64,000 bases of DNA from VAZQ01 sp963739385 (GTDB lineage: Bacteria; Pseudomonadota; Alphaproteobacteria; Rhizobiales; Xanthobacteraceae). Below, one piece after another: positions 35,566-44,604 of this stretch. Where the stretch lies: assembly GCA_963739385.1 (NCBI GenBank), contig CAVUAI010000029.1, positions 1 to 64,000 on the forward strand, read 5' to 3'. A model generated the notes under the pieces. The model did no database searches. It was not told the origin of the DNA and was given only the letters and a program-made list of their open reading frames with translations. Numbering within the stretch: the stretch's first letter is position 1; each line of letters opens with the position of its first letter. Position numbers and translations under genes: made by a program.

Positions 35566-37332
35566 ATGCAGCTTGACCGTATTGAAGGAAAGCCCGACGA
35601 AACCGTCGCTTGGGGTAGCGATATCGCGGCCCAGATGCTCCGCCGCCTGGGCGTTCCTTATGTCAGCCTCAACCCCGGCGCGAGCTATCGCGGCTTGCAC
35701 GACAGCATCGTCAATCACCTCGGCAACGAGCGGCCGGGCATCCTGTTGTGCCTGCACGAGGACCATTCAGTCGCGATCGCGCATGGCTATGCGAAGGCGA
35801 CAGGCGAGCCTATGGCCTGCGTGCTGCACAGCAATGTCGGGCTGCTGCACGGTATGATGAGCCTGTTCAATGCCTGGTGTGACCGCGTGCCCATGATCGT
35901 GATCGGAGCGACTGGGCCCCTCGACGCTGAAAAGCGCCGTCCCTGGATCGACTGGATTCACACGTCGCGCGACCAAGGGGCCTATATCCGCTCGATCATC
36001 AAATGGGACGATCAGCCTTCCTCGCCGCAGGCGCTAGTCGAGGCAATGTGCCGTGCCAATATTGCGACCCGCTCGGCACCGACGGCGCCGGTTTACATTT
36101 GCCTGGATGCCGGATTGCAGGAGGCCCAACTCGAGCGGTCGCCGGAATGGCCCGACATATCACGCTTCGCCCCGGCGGAGCCGCCGCGCCCGGGAAAACG
36201 GGCGGTGGATCAGGCGGTGGCGCTGCTTGCGCACGCGGAGCGGCCGGTGATCATGTTCGGGCGCGGGTCGCGCAAGGAAAACTCCTGGCGCTCGCGCATC
36301 CGCCTGGCCGAACGGCTCGGCGCCTGCGTGGTGACCGACCTCAAGCAGGGCGCGATGTTTCCGACCGACCATCCCGCACATTACATGCCGCCGTTCAACG
36401 TTCTGCCCAAGCCCGCGCGCGATCTCCTCTGCGAGGCGGACGTCATCGTGGCGCTGGACTGGGTCGACCTCGGCGGCGCGTTGCGGCAGGCGAGAGCGAG
36501 CGGCCGGGTCTCCGCCAAGATCATCGCCGCGACGCTCGATCAAAATCTCCACACCGGCGCCAACATGGAATACCAGGCGCTGCCGGCCGTCGACGTGTCG
36601 ATGGCGGCAACCGGCGACGTTGCCGGTGAGGATCTGCTGGAGGCCCTGGGTCCAGGTTCTCCACGCCAGCCGTGGAAGGCGCGTCCGCCGGTCAAGCCCA
36701 AGGCCACCGATGGGCAAGGCATCACCATGGAGCACATCGCCTCGACGCTGCGGGCGGAGTTCAACGATCCGGAAAATGTGAGCTTCTGTACACTCGGCCG
36801 CGGTTGGCCGATCGATATCTGGCCATTCCAGAATGGCCTATCCTATCTCGGCAAGGACGGCGGCGGGGGGCTCGGCTCGGGGCCCGGACTGTCCGTCGGC
36901 GCGGCGCTGGCGCTGCAAGGGCTGGGCCGTCACTCCATTTCGATGCTTGGCGACGGCGATTTCTGCATGGGCGTGACCGCGATCTGGACGGCGGTGCGCC
37001 ATCGCATCCCGTTGCTCGTGCTCGTCAACAACAACCGCTCCTACTTCAATGACGAACTGCACCAGGACACCGTTGCGCGAGCGCGCGGACGCGAGGTCAG
37101 GAATCGATGGATCGGGCTGCGCATGGAGGACCCGGCGCCGGATATCGCCAAGCTCGCCGAGGCGCAGGGCGCCATCGGGATCGGACCGGTCAAGACTGCG
37201 GCCGAGGTGAGGGCGGCCATCGCCAAAGGCGTTATGGTGCTTAAGTCGGGCGGCGTCTGCGTGATCGATTTTCACGTCGAGCCGCCCCCAGACCGGTCGG
37301 ATGGAATCGGGCACCGCCCCACTGGCGCCTGA
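35566..37332 (+). CDS. Thiamine-diphosphate-dependent enzyme (acetolactate-synthase family)
   Basis: 588 residues with all three ThDP domains. The activating glutamate is in LLCLHEDHSVAIAHGYA near 66, and the C-terminal Mg-ThDP motif is LGDGDFCMG followed after about 26 residues by NNNRSYFND (about 461-490). The family includes decarboxylases and ligases of 2-oxo acids (benzoylformate decarboxylase, oxalyl-CoA decarboxylase, acetolactate synthase); the exact reaction is unclear. Start ATG chosen at MQLDRIEG. It is divergent from the TctA-TctB operon, a position that suggests a shared substrate pathway. Confidence 0.88.
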   Translation: MQLDRIEGKPDETVAWGSDIAAQMLRRLGVPYVSLNPGASYRGLHDSIVNHLGNERPGILLCLHEDHSVAIAHGYAKATGEPMACVLHSNVGLLHGMMSLFNAWCDRVPMIVIGATGPLDAEKRRPWIDWIHTSRDQGAYIRSIIKWDDQPSSPQALVEAMCRANIATRSAPTAPVYICLDAGLQEAQLERSPEWPDISRFAPAEPPRPGKRAVDQAVALLAHAERPVIMFGRGSRKENSWRSRIRLAERLGACVVTDLKQGAMFPTDHPAHYMPPFNVLPKPARDLLCEADVIVALDWVDLGGALRQARASGRVSAKIIAATLDQNLHTGANMEYQALPAVDVSMAATGDVAGEDLLEALGPGSPRQPWKARPPVKPKATDGQGITMEHIASTLRAEFNDPENVSFCTLGRGWPIDIWPFQNGLSYLGKDGGGGLGSGPGLSVGAALALQGLGRHSISMLGDGDFCMGVTAIWTAVRHRIPLLVLVNNNRSYFNDELHQDTVARARGREVRNRWIGLRMEDPAPDIAKLAEAQGAIGIGPVKTAAEVRAAIAKGVMVLKSGGVCVIDFHVEPPPDRSDGIGHRPTGA

Positions 37333-37395
37333 TGTGCAGCCACGATGCGTCGTCGAACGGGAGGTGGGCAGCGCGGCGAGATGACCGAAGTCGGT

Positions 37396-38169
37396 CTACG
37401 GCTCGAGATTGTTGACGCGCGCGACCCAGGCGCGCACGTCCGGCATCACCTGCGGCAGCACCGCGCGAACCTCGTCCGGCTCCATGCCCGGCTGGATGCG
37501 AGGATCGTAGAGAATATTGAGCAGGTACTGGTCGTAGATGCCGAAGAAGCCCATTTGCACATTATCGTTGAACATGGTCCACGGCACATCGGTATCGTTG
37601 ATAGGCCCGAGCGCCTGCAGCAGCTCCTCATAGATGCAATCGAAGAAGATGAAATCCCCCGCGTCGGCAACGATGATCAAGGACGAACGCTGGATGCGGA
37701 AGGTGTCGTCCTTGCGGAAACTCGAGAGACATTGCGGCACCAGCGAGCGCTCGATGAGCAGCGCGCGCTCCTGCCCATAGACGCTATTGATGGCGGCCGG
37801 AAGGTCGCGGTCGCGCACCAGGGTCATGACAACATTGGCCTGCGCTGCGGTGTCGGCCATGCCAATATCGAGATGCTGGACGCGGGCTCGGATATCGGCA
37901 ACGACCGTGGCCACCTGGGCGCCGCGGTCGGAACCGGCGCGGTTCTCGACGAAGACCCGCACCGGGCCGTCGAACTTCCGGATGCGGTTCACCGCGCCTG
38001 CGAGATGCAACTCGGCCCCGAAGGCGATCTTGAAGAAACCGTCGATAATCTCGGTGTCGGAGAAGGTCGTGCGCTCAACCGGACGCCAGTCGCGCAGCGA
38101 ATCCTGCTCGGCTGCCGCCGCAACCACCGCCGTGGCGAGCGCGAGTGCGACGGTAGCAATGGCCTTCAT
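37396..38169 (-). CDS. Exported DUF2927-domain protein
   Basis: 257 residues. Start taken at MKAIATVALALATAVVAAAA, which gives a good signal peptide; an upstream Met 12 residues earlier is also possible. The mature domain has SDTEIIDGFFKIAFGAELHL, RIRKFDGPVRVFVENRAG and the aspartate/asparagine-containing FDCIYEELLQALGPINDTD. This pattern is that of DUF2927, a family in alphaproteobacteria related to metallopeptidase-like folds. Function unknown; likely periplasmic. Confidence 0.82.
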   Translation of the reverse strand: MKAIATVALALATAVVAAAAEQDSLRDWRPVERTTFSDTEIIDGFFKIAFGAELHLAGAVNRIRKFDGPVRVFVENRAGSDRGAQVATVVADIRARVQHLDIGMADTAAQANVVMTLVRDRDLPAAINSVYGQERALLIERSLVPQCLSSFRKDDTFRIQRSSLIIVADAGDFIFFDCIYEELLQALGPINDTDVPWTMFNDNVQMGFFGIYDQYLLNILYDPRIQPGMEPDEVRAVLPQVMPDVRAWVARVNNLEP

Positions 38170-38425
38170 ATGCACGATAGTTGCGGGGATTCGCGTCATC
38201 ATCATGGCGATACGTATATCAGGCCGGAATGCCGCGCATTGACGGTGGCGCAGGGCATGCGGGCGAGCTATGAAATTTCCGCATGCGCGATTTTTGGGCT
38301 CAGTGGGCGCGGTTTAGGCGTGCTCGGCGCGCCATAAGCACGAGCGGTCGGCCTGGCTGGCCGCGGCAATATGATGCGTGTTTGACGAGGACTTCTCCTC
38401 GTCGACCGCCGTCCGGGAGATCGAC

Positions 38426-38791
38426 ATGAGCGGCGAAGCGTCGACGCCCTGGCCGACGGAACTTCGGCTCCACAAGGATCGCAAGACGCTGACGATTGCC
38501 TTCGACACCGGAGAGGCATTCGATCTCGGCGCCGAGTACCTGCGCGTCAAAAGCCCGAGCGCCGAGGTCCAGGGTCACTCGCCGGACGAGCGCAAGACCG
38601 TCGCCGGAAAGAAGAACGTCGCCATCCTCGAAGTCAATCCGATCGGCAATTATGCCGTGCGGCTGGTCTTCGACGACATGCATTCGACCGGGATCTACAG
38701 CTGGGACTATTTGCTCTCGCTCGGTCGAAACCGCGAGAGCTATTGGCAGGATTATCTCGACGACTTGGCGGGGAAAGGCCTGAGCCGGTAA
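38426..38791 (+). CDS. DUF971 (GBBH-like N-terminal domain) protein
   Basis: 121 residues. The sequence LRLHKDRKTLTIAFDTGEAFDL then AEYLRVKSPSAEVQGH and VNPIGNYAVRLVFDDMHSTG is the DUF971 pattern, with GIYSWDYLLSLG near 90. The domain resembles the metal-binding N-terminal part of gamma-butyrobetaine hydroxylase and occurs alone near iron-sulfur biogenesis genes in many genomes. ATG at 38426 is preceded by GGGAG. Confidence 0.9.
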   Translation: MSGEASTPWPTELRLHKDRKTLTIAFDTGEAFDLGAEYLRVKSPSAEVQGHSPDERKTVAGKKNVAILEVNPIGNYAVRLVFDDMHSTGIYSWDYLLSLGRNRESYWQDYLDDLAGKGLSR

Positions 38792-38803
38792 GGCGCAGAG
38801 AAG

Positions 38804-38826
38804 GGAGCGCGAAAGCTCCGCGCTCC
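38804..38826. terminator. Hairpin between convergent genes
   Basis: GGAGCGCG and CGCGCTCC form an 8-bp stem with a 7-base loop between the stops of the DUF971 and L,D-transpeptidase genes. No U-run is present, so it is a weak terminator candidate. Confidence 0.4.
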
Positions 38827-38847
38827 GCGGCCGGTTGTCCGGTTGTC

Positions 38848-39393
38848 CTACTGAACGATAACGGTCGCTCCCACGCTGACGCGGCTATAAAGATCAACGA
38901 CGTCGTCATTGGTCAGGCGGAAGCAGCCCGACGACGATGCCGTGCCGATGGTGTTCGGCTCGTTCGAGCCGTGGATGCGGTAGAGGCTCGAGCCGAGATA
39001 CATCGCGCGCGCTCCGAGCGGATTGTCCAGACCGCCCGCCATGTGGCGCGGCAGATCCGGCCGCCGCCGCAGCATCTGGTCGGGCGGGGTCCAATCCGGC
39101 CACTCGCGCTTGGCGGTGATGCGCGTGACTCCGCTCCAGGTGAAACCGTCGCGGCCAACGCCGATCCCGTAGCTCAGGGCCTGACTGTTGTTGAGCACGA
39201 GATATAGCCGGCGTTGCTGCGTGCTGATCACGATCGTGCCGGGCTTGTAGTTGGTGGCATAGCTCACCACGGTGCGACCATTGCCGAAGGAGCTGAAGAA
39301 ATTGGAGAACGGATTGGCAGTTGCCGCGGAGCTGCCAATAGCCGCCAGAACGCCGCCGGCGCACACGGCCGCGGCGAAAAAACGCGCAAGCAT
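38848..39393 (-). CDS. L,D-transpeptidase (YkuD/ErfK family)
   Basis: 181 residues. Signal peptide about 1-26 (ARFFAAAVCAGGVLAAIG), then the YkuD domain with PGTIVISTQQRRLYLVL and ITAKREWPDWTPP. The catalytic motif is H-G (in YRIHGSNEPNTIG) and S-S-G-C-F-R with Cys and Arg in place near 160. It forms 3-3 cross-links in peptidoglycan or anchors proteins to it, in the periplasm. Start chosen at MLARFF, preceded by GAGG. It may link to the DUF2927 and EipA-type envelope genes nearby only by location. Confidence 0.94.
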   Translation of the reverse strand: MLARFFAAAVCAGGVLAAIGSSAATANPFSNFFSSFGNGRTVVSYATNYKPGTIVISTQQRRLYLVLNNSQALSYGIGVGRDGFTWSGVTRITAKREWPDWTPPDQMLRRRPDLPRHMAGGLDNPLGARAMYLGSSLYRIHGSNEPNTIGTASSSGCFRLTNDDVVDLYSRVSVGATVIVQ

Positions 39394-40186
39394 GGTAGTG
39401 CCTCGTCGATTCGAGTTCACAGTTCTCGGGCCGATAGCTCTACGCCCCGGTATCAGATTCTACAGGCGGCAGAGGGGCTGTCGATGATTCGGCCCGCAGA
39501 CGAGTGTAGATTTTCGAGCACTGTTGCCGAAATGCCGCTGCCCTCGTAGGCGCGCAGCATGTCTCGCTTGAGCAGGAATTCGTCGCGGCGTGAGAAGAAA
39601 GGCGCGCCCGTTGCGGGCGTTCACGACATCATTGTTGCCCCGCAGACATACATACCCGTCCCAGTGCGCGGCAAGAAGCTTTGGATTCTCCCCCGGCCCT
39701 CTGCGGCCATTTGACGAAGGCTTCGCGGCGGGCGGTCGGCGGTTGCAGGTCGAAGCTGCAGGGTGCGAGGGCGTGGGCCCGGGTTGGGCGTGGCCCCGCG
39801 ATGAGCGGTGGCCGGGCCGAGCATGAAGCTGTGTGGCTCCAGGTTTCGCGCCCCGCCGTCGCGGCCCGTGTGTTTGAGCATCATGCCGGATATTCTCGGG
39901 ACTTGCGGCCAGCGATGCTGGCCGCATCGCAATAGAGATTGACGTCTGCGTTGGAGTCGATTTCCGCCTGCAACCACTGCCTTTGTTCGAGCTTTGTCCC
40001 GAGTCTCGAGTATTTGCTTTGCCCGCGTCGATAAGGTGAACGGTTAACGCGACGCAGCCGCAAGCTACCCGAATACCGGATTGTAAAATCGCTCACTCAA
40101 TGATGTGTTCATGCCACTTTGGCGTGCTTGTATTTCGGGTGAATAGTCTTATCAAAACAATACCAATTGACGAATGGGAGGCCCTT
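39394..40186. other. Intergenic, partly AT-rich region
   Basis: Nearly 800 bases with no supported gene. A 35-residue minus-strand frame (39453-39560, starting MLRAYEGSGIS) has protein-like composition but no ribosome site. A perfect hairpin TGCGGCCAGC-GAT-GCTGGCCGCA lies at 39904-39926. By hand count the last part is AT-rich (52 G/C in 120 bases at 40081-40200, about 43%), compared with 72% in a 60-base sample from the molybdenum hydroxylase gene. Confidence 0.5.
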
Positions 40187-40549
40187 ATGGCGGCGATCAA
40201 TCTGAAAGCCATGGACGTTGATGCGCTGCTTTCGCTCCGAGCCGACATCGACAAAAGGCTTGGACAAAAGCGCAGCGAACTCGAACAACAGCTTTCTCGT
40301 CTGGGCAGCAGGGCGGGTGATGCCTTGGCGCGAGGGTGGGGCGGTCGCCGTTCCGCGATGAAAGGGCGCAAGGTGGCGCCGAAGTATCGGGGACCTGGCG
40401 GCGAAACCTGGGCAGGTCGCGGCGCTCGGCCCCGTTGGCTGACGGCTCTCATCAAGCAAGGCCGCAAGATCGATGAATTCGCAATCAACAAGTCGGAAGC
40501 GATTCGAAAAGGGCCTGTAGCAAAGAGGTCTCGCCGGAAAAAGAAGTAA
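40187..40549 (+). CDS. H-NS-family nucleoid protein
   Basis: 120 residues. The N-terminal half is a coiled-coil dimerisation helix (VDALLSLRADIDKRLGQKR). The C-terminal part holds the H-NS DNA-binding motif in the form YRGPGGETWAGRGARPRW, followed by KGRK-type basic tails. GGGAGG precedes the ATG. H-NS-type proteins silence AT-rich foreign DNA. The coding region and its upstream are more AT-rich than the rest of the window, which suggests the gene arrived with such DNA. Confidence 0.88.
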   Translation: MAAINLKAMDVDALLSLRADIDKRLGQKRSELEQQLSRLGSRAGDALARGWGGRRSAMKGRKVAPKYRGPGGETWAGRGARPRWLTALIKQGRKIDEFAINKSEAIRKGPVAKRSRRKKK

Positions 40550-40962
40550 AACCACCTCCTTTATGGGATGTCATTGCCGGCGGCTTTTGTGCCCGAGACG
40601 GATTTCACCGACGTTTGTCGTGTACGCCCAAGATAACGTCCAAATAGTCAAAGATACCGAAACTCACCGACGTGTGTTTTGCGCAATCGCAACCAGCCGA
40701 GTGCGTATCGGCAATGACAGAGTTGCCTTGCTCCTGGACTGGTCCAATAGTCGACAGCTCGCCGGCAATAGGCCGAGCCCAAGCGAAAGCGCTGCATAAA
40801 ATAGCGGCAGGCTCCGACCGATGGTCGAGTAATCCGCCCATCCACACGCACGCCAGCGCGCCTGACGATACTTTGTTCAAGCCGAGAAATTGTCTTTGAT
40901 TTTGCCGCAGACGCCTGAGCAGCCGGTTGCATCAGCCGTTGCCGGTCATGGCCGAGACGGGA
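40550..40962. other. Intergenic region before tRNA-Val
   Basis: No supported gene in about 410 bases. A minus-strand frame at 40605-40880 encodes a protein with a mildly hydrophobic N-terminus, but it lacks a ribosome site and family similarity. Confidence 0.4.
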
Positions 40963-41037
40963 TGGTGGGCGCTGTAGGGATTGAACCTACGACCTCTCCC
41001 GTGTGAAGGGAACGCTCTCCCGCTGAGCTAAGCGCCC
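40963..41037 (-). tRNA. tRNA-Val (CAC)
   Basis: On the minus strand: acceptor GGGCGCT pairs with AGCGCCC, D arm contains TAGCTCAGCGGGAGAGC, anticodon loop TTCACAC gives anticodon CAC (reads GTG), T arm contains GGTTCAATCC, and CCA is encoded at 40963-40965. 75 nt. Confidence 0.95.
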
Positions 41038-41175
41038 GGGCCGACGGCAGGATTTAAGGCAGGGCGCGATGGTGTCAAGCCGCCCGCGCGCCGGTGGACG
41101 CCCGGACCGGCAACAAACGCGCGGTGGGCCCGCGCCGCGCGAGCCAGGAGCGTGCCGGTCACGGCCCCCGCCCCC

Positions 41176-42450
41176 TCAGGCTCCGCGTCGCTGCGACGCG
41201 CGCGAAGCGCGACCTTGCAAGGCGCGGATCCGGTCGGCCAACGAGCCTTTGGACTCCCCGCCGGGACCCGTCGAGCGCGCGCCGTTGCCCTTGGTCCGGG
41301 AGGCGGCGGGGGCGCGGCCGGCATCGCCGGCAAGGATCCCCTCAATGGGGGAGTCCGGCCCTTCAAGCGTGGCGGTCAGCCGTGCGACTTCGGCGGCAAC
41401 GTCGTTGATGCGCTCGCGTAGCTCCGCATTGTCCATGCGCTCGTCCGTCCCGATCTCCTGGCTTTCCCGTTTCATCGCGGCCAACTCGCGTTGCAGCTTG
41501 GCGCGCTCGTCGTAGGACTGCCTGAGCTCCTTTTCGATCAGGGATTTCTCGAATGCGATGGCCTCGGTCGCAAGTTGGTGGCGGTGTTCCGCCTCGGCGA
41601 GCGCGGCATGAAGCCGGGCTTCGCTTCCCTGGGCCGTCTGGGCCTCATTACGCAGGCGTTCGGAGACGTCGTTTGCCGCGAATTGTTCGTGCTGTCCGAC
41701 CGGCGCATCCTGGACGCGGCTCCCGAGGACTTCCGCTTCCTCCGATTGCGTCGTGAGCAGGCGCTCGAGATCGCCAACACGGCGACCGAGCTGATCCGCG
41801 CGCACGCGCTCCTCGGCAAGCTGCCGGTTCGACAACTCAGCCTCGCTGGTCTTGCTGGTCAGACGATCCCACAGTTCCTTGGCCTCTCGCTCCCAGCTCT
41901 CGATCTGCTGGGTCAAGAGCTCGGTCTTCGCGCGCAGGGCGACCAGCTCGACGCGTTGGCTGTCGGAAGACATCGAGCTCTCGTGAAAACTCTCACTGGC
42001 CTGAGCGAGCTCCGCCTGGGCGTTCGCCAGCGTACCTTCGGCCTGTTCCAGCTCCGCCGCGTTGCCCGCGAGCTGAGCCTCGAGGGCGCGGACGTCATCG
42101 ATCAACTGCCTCTCCTTGGCCTCGAGCGCAAACAATGCCGCGGTTTTTTCTCCGAGCTCGAATTTAAGGCGACCGATGGCCTCGCTCTTCCTACCGATCT
42201 CTGCGGCCTGAGCGGTGGTCTTCGCCTTCATCTGCTCGACGTTCATCTCGAGCCGCCGCATGGCCATGGCAAATTCGGCGCGCAGTTGATCCTTGTCGGC
42301 CTGAATCTCCGCCATCGACAGCGGCGTGAGGGCTTCCAGCCTGCGCATGGTGAGACGCACGGCCCGTGCATGCACCAGCGGAATGACGCCGATCACGAGC
42401 AGGCCCGCGACCAGAAACCCGATCCCGATATACATGATCGGTTCGACCAT
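41176..42450 (-). CDS. Membrane-anchored coiled-coil protein, hypothetical
   Basis: 424 residues. One N-terminal transmembrane helix (GFLVAGLLVIGVIPLVHA, about residues 10-28), then about 330 residues of almost continuous heptad coiled coil with many Glu, Gln, Ala and Leu. The C-terminal tail is Gly/Arg-rich, ending SLADRIRALQGR. AGGAGG sits ahead of the ATG at 42450. This arrangement suits a cytoplasmic coiled coil tethered to the inner membrane; no enzyme motif is visible. tRNA-Val lies downstream. Confidence 0.75.
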   Translation of the reverse strand: MVEPIMYIGIGFLVAGLLVIGVIPLVHARAVRLTMRRLEALTPLSMAEIQADKDQLRAEFAMAMRRLEMNVEQMKAKTTAQAAEIGRKSEAIGRLKFELGEKTAALFALEAKERQLIDDVRALEAQLAGNAAELEQAEGTLANAQAELAQASESFHESSMSSDSQRVELVALRAKTELLTQQIESWEREAKELWDRLTSKTSEAELSNRQLAEERVRADQLGRRVGDLERLLTTQSEEAEVLGSRVQDAPVGQHEQFAANDVSERLRNEAQTAQGSEARLHAALAEAEHRHQLATEAIAFEKSLIEKELRQSYDERAKLQRELAAMKRESQEIGTDERMDNAELRERINDVAAEVARLTATLEGPDSPIEGILAGDAGRAPAASRTKGNGARSTGPGGESKGSLADRIRALQGRASRASQRRGA

Positions 42451-42658
42451 GACGCCTCCTGACCATTTCACCGCACGTCGACCAGAATGGCACGGCGGCC
42501 CACGCGCTTCCAGCACGGGCGGCGGCCAATCTAAACCAGGGCGAGCATATCGTGAACAACTCGCATGGCGTGTTTTTCGCCGGATTGCCGCCCGTTCTCA
42601 TCAAATGGCAAATCGGCGGCAACAGGTGCAATAGCTGTCGGGAACGGACAAATCCAGG

Positions 42659-43324
42659 TCAGAACGGGTTCCAGGTCGCCGTGGGCGTGAACTTGAGATA
42701 GCCGACGCTGGCGCCAAGGCGCAGGCCGACGCCGGTGCGGATCGGAACCACGACGATGTTGTTCGCGGTCAGCGCCGTCATGCCGAGGCCACCGACAAAA
42801 TACGCCGAGCCGTCGATGCCGGCAAAGCGCTGGTAGATCGCGTCGGTGGCCGGCAGGTTATAGACCAGCATCATCGTGCGTGCGCCCTCGCCGCCGAAAT
42901 CGAAACCGAGCGAAGGTCCTTGCCAGAAGGCCCGCAGGTCGCCGGCGTTCTTTGTGTAAAGAATTCCTTCACCGTAGCGCAGGCCCGCCACGACCGCGCC
43001 GCCGGCCTCCTGGCCCAGCACGTAGCCGTTGGGCAGGCCCCATTGACTCCCCGCCTTTTCCACGATCTGGGCCAGCCCGCGCGAAACGGTGCCGAAGAAC
43101 CGGTGACCGGCATCGATGACTTCGTTCGAGGAATAGTGTTGGCCTTGGGGCGTTGGTTTGCCCTGGACCGAAGGAGGGGGAGGGGGAGGGGGAGGAGGAG
43201 CGGCCGCCGCCGGGGGCGCTGAAGGCGGCGGAGGCGGCGGCGGATTGGCCTGTGCCGCCAACGGTCCGCTTGCCAGCCCGACAAGCAGGGCCGCGAGAGC
43301 GATGGTCCCCATCACGGCACGCAT
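42659..43324 (-). CDS. eipA: EipA-type (DUF1134) periplasmic protein
   Basis: 221 residues. Signal peptide about 1-24, then a Pro/Ala-rich region with long Pro runs, then the DUF1134 domain: QHYSSNEVIDAGHRFFGTVS, NGYVLGQEAGGAVVAGLRYG, SLGFDFGGEGARTMMLVYNL, AYFVGGLGMTALTANNIVVV. EipA of Brucella is a periplasmic protein that supports envelope integrity and virulence. GGAG precedes the ATG at 43324; an ATG 4 codons upstream is an alternative. The proline run is an expansion not needed for the domain. Confidence 0.92.
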   Translation of the reverse strand: MRAVMGTIALAALLVGLASGPLAAQANPPPPPPPSAPPAAAAPPPPPPPPPSVQGKPTPQGQHYSSNEVIDAGHRFFGTVSRGLAQIVEKAGSQWGLPNGYVLGQEAGGAVVAGLRYGEGILYTKNAGDLRAFWQGPSLGFDFGGEGARTMMLVYNLPATDAIYQRFAGIDGSAYFVGGLGMTALTANNIVVVPIRTGVGLRLGASVGYLKFTPTATWNPF

Positions 43325-43498
43325 CGAAGTCTCCATGGATATGTCGAGGTCAACCGCGCTTAGCTCGCTGCCCACGCGCGGATACACTGGCTTTGCGGCA
43401 AAACCGCAACCGAATCGCCACTTTGATCGGCGACAGTATGATTGCGGCTTGGCTAATAGAAGGTTTGCATGCGTGACGCCAATTTGGCGCTGGAACCT

Positions 43499-44338
43499 TC
43501 AGATACCGATCCGTTCCGGCCCCGATGGGTCGCCCCAGGCAACGAAAGCCGAAACCCGGAAATTCCGCGACGGCCGCCCATAGCCCAGAGGTCCTCCGTC
43601 GGGCGCGAGAACCGTTCCCCCCGCTGCGGCCAGCACGGCGTGGCCTGCGGCCACGTCCCACTCGCATGTGGTCGACAGGCGGGGATAGACGTCGGCGGCG
43701 CCCTCCGCGACCTGACAGAATTTGACCGCCGATCCGCAGGCGAGCCGGTCGGCGATCGGAAGCCTGGCGAGGAAGCTTTGCGTCTCGGCGTCGAGATGGG
43801 AGCGACTCACCACCGCAACCAAGCCGGTGCGTGGCGGCTGCCGAGTCCTGATGGCAACGCGCTCTCGCGCGGCGTTTGCCGGCGCGCCAGGGGAGAGCCG
43901 CAGCCGTTCAGCCCCGAGACCGGCAACGCCGCGCCATAGAATGCCTTGCGCCGGCGCCGCGACGATCCCCAGACGCGGGCGACCGCCGGTGACGATCGCA
44001 ACATTGACGGTGAATTCGTCGCGCCCGGCGAGGAGCTCGCGGGTCCCATCCAGCGGATCGACCAGAACGAAGCTGTCCGCAATGTCTTCCTGCGACGTGG
44101 CGCCGGATTCCGACGCTTCCTCCGACACCACCGACACGCCCGGGAGGAGGCGAGCAAGCCCCGCGAGGATCACGGCCTCGGCCGCATGGTCCGCCGCAGT
44201 GACCGGGGAAAGATCCGCCTTGGTCCGCGCCTCCAGCGAGCCCGCGCGTGCAGCGAGGATCGCGGCGCCAGCAGCGGAGACGAGGGTTGTAAGCTCGTCG
44301 AGTAGCTGGGGGTCGGGCGCGGTGATGTCCGTTGTCAG
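43499..44338 (-). CDS. cysQ: 3'(2'),5'-bisphosphate nucleotidase, apparent CTG start
   Basis: 279 residues from a CTG at 44336-44338. Motifs of the inositol-monophosphatase fold are complete: SEEAS near 75, VDPLDGTRE near 94 (metal site), and C-E-W-D-V-A-A-G-H near 220. The first 55 residues include TKADLSPVTAADHAAE, which is conserved and contains metal-site residues. From the upstream stop to CTG there is no ATG, GTG or TTG in frame, so a non-canonical CTG start is likely; AAGGA lies about 9 bases ahead of it. CysQ degrades PAP (a by-product of sulfate assimilation) to AMP. Divergent from chpT. Confidence 0.9.
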   Translation of the reverse strand: MTTDITAPDPQLLDELTTLVSAAGAAILAARAGSLEARTKADLSPVTAADHAAEAVILAGLARLLPGVSVVSEEASESGATSQEDIADSFVLVDPLDGTRELLAGRDEFTVNVAIVTGGRPRLGIVAAPAQGILWRGVAGLGAERLRLSPGAPANAARERVAIRTRQPPRTGLVAVVSRSHLDAETQSFLARLPIADRLACGSAVKFCQVAEGAADVYPRLSTTCEWDVAAGHAVLAAAGGTVLAPDGGPLGYGRPSRNFRVSAFVAWGDPSGPERIGI

Positions 44339-44350
44339 CGTGCGTGTTCC

Positions 44351-44497
44351 TTCTGGTCTTGGCGTAGCGAGCGGGGCTGGGTCAGGCGCCGGATTTCAAG
44401 CTTCGCGGTCGGGGGTTGGCTGTTCAGTCTTGGCCGTCCCAGCCCTTTCAAGTCCCGGCCAGCTCAGGTCCTGGCCTGGCCAGTTCAACTCTTGGCA
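44351..44497. promoter_or_regulatory. Cluster of degenerate direct repeats, TTCARGTCYTGGCC-like
   Basis: Copies at 44423-44435, 44447-44460, 44463-44476 and 44484-44497, with a fifth weaker one at 44351-44364, all on the plus strand in the cysQ-chpT control region. Starts are spaced 24, 16 and 21 bases apart for the last four. Such clusters often bind a regulator, but no regulator is known for them. Confidence 0.4.
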
Positions 44498-44604
44498 GGT
44501 CGAGCGGCTGCGGTGTATCACACCCGCCCAGCGACGCCATGGTCTGAGTCGCGCTCCAGCACGCATGTTCCGCTTGACCGAGGTCGATCACCGGAGATGT
44601 CCAC

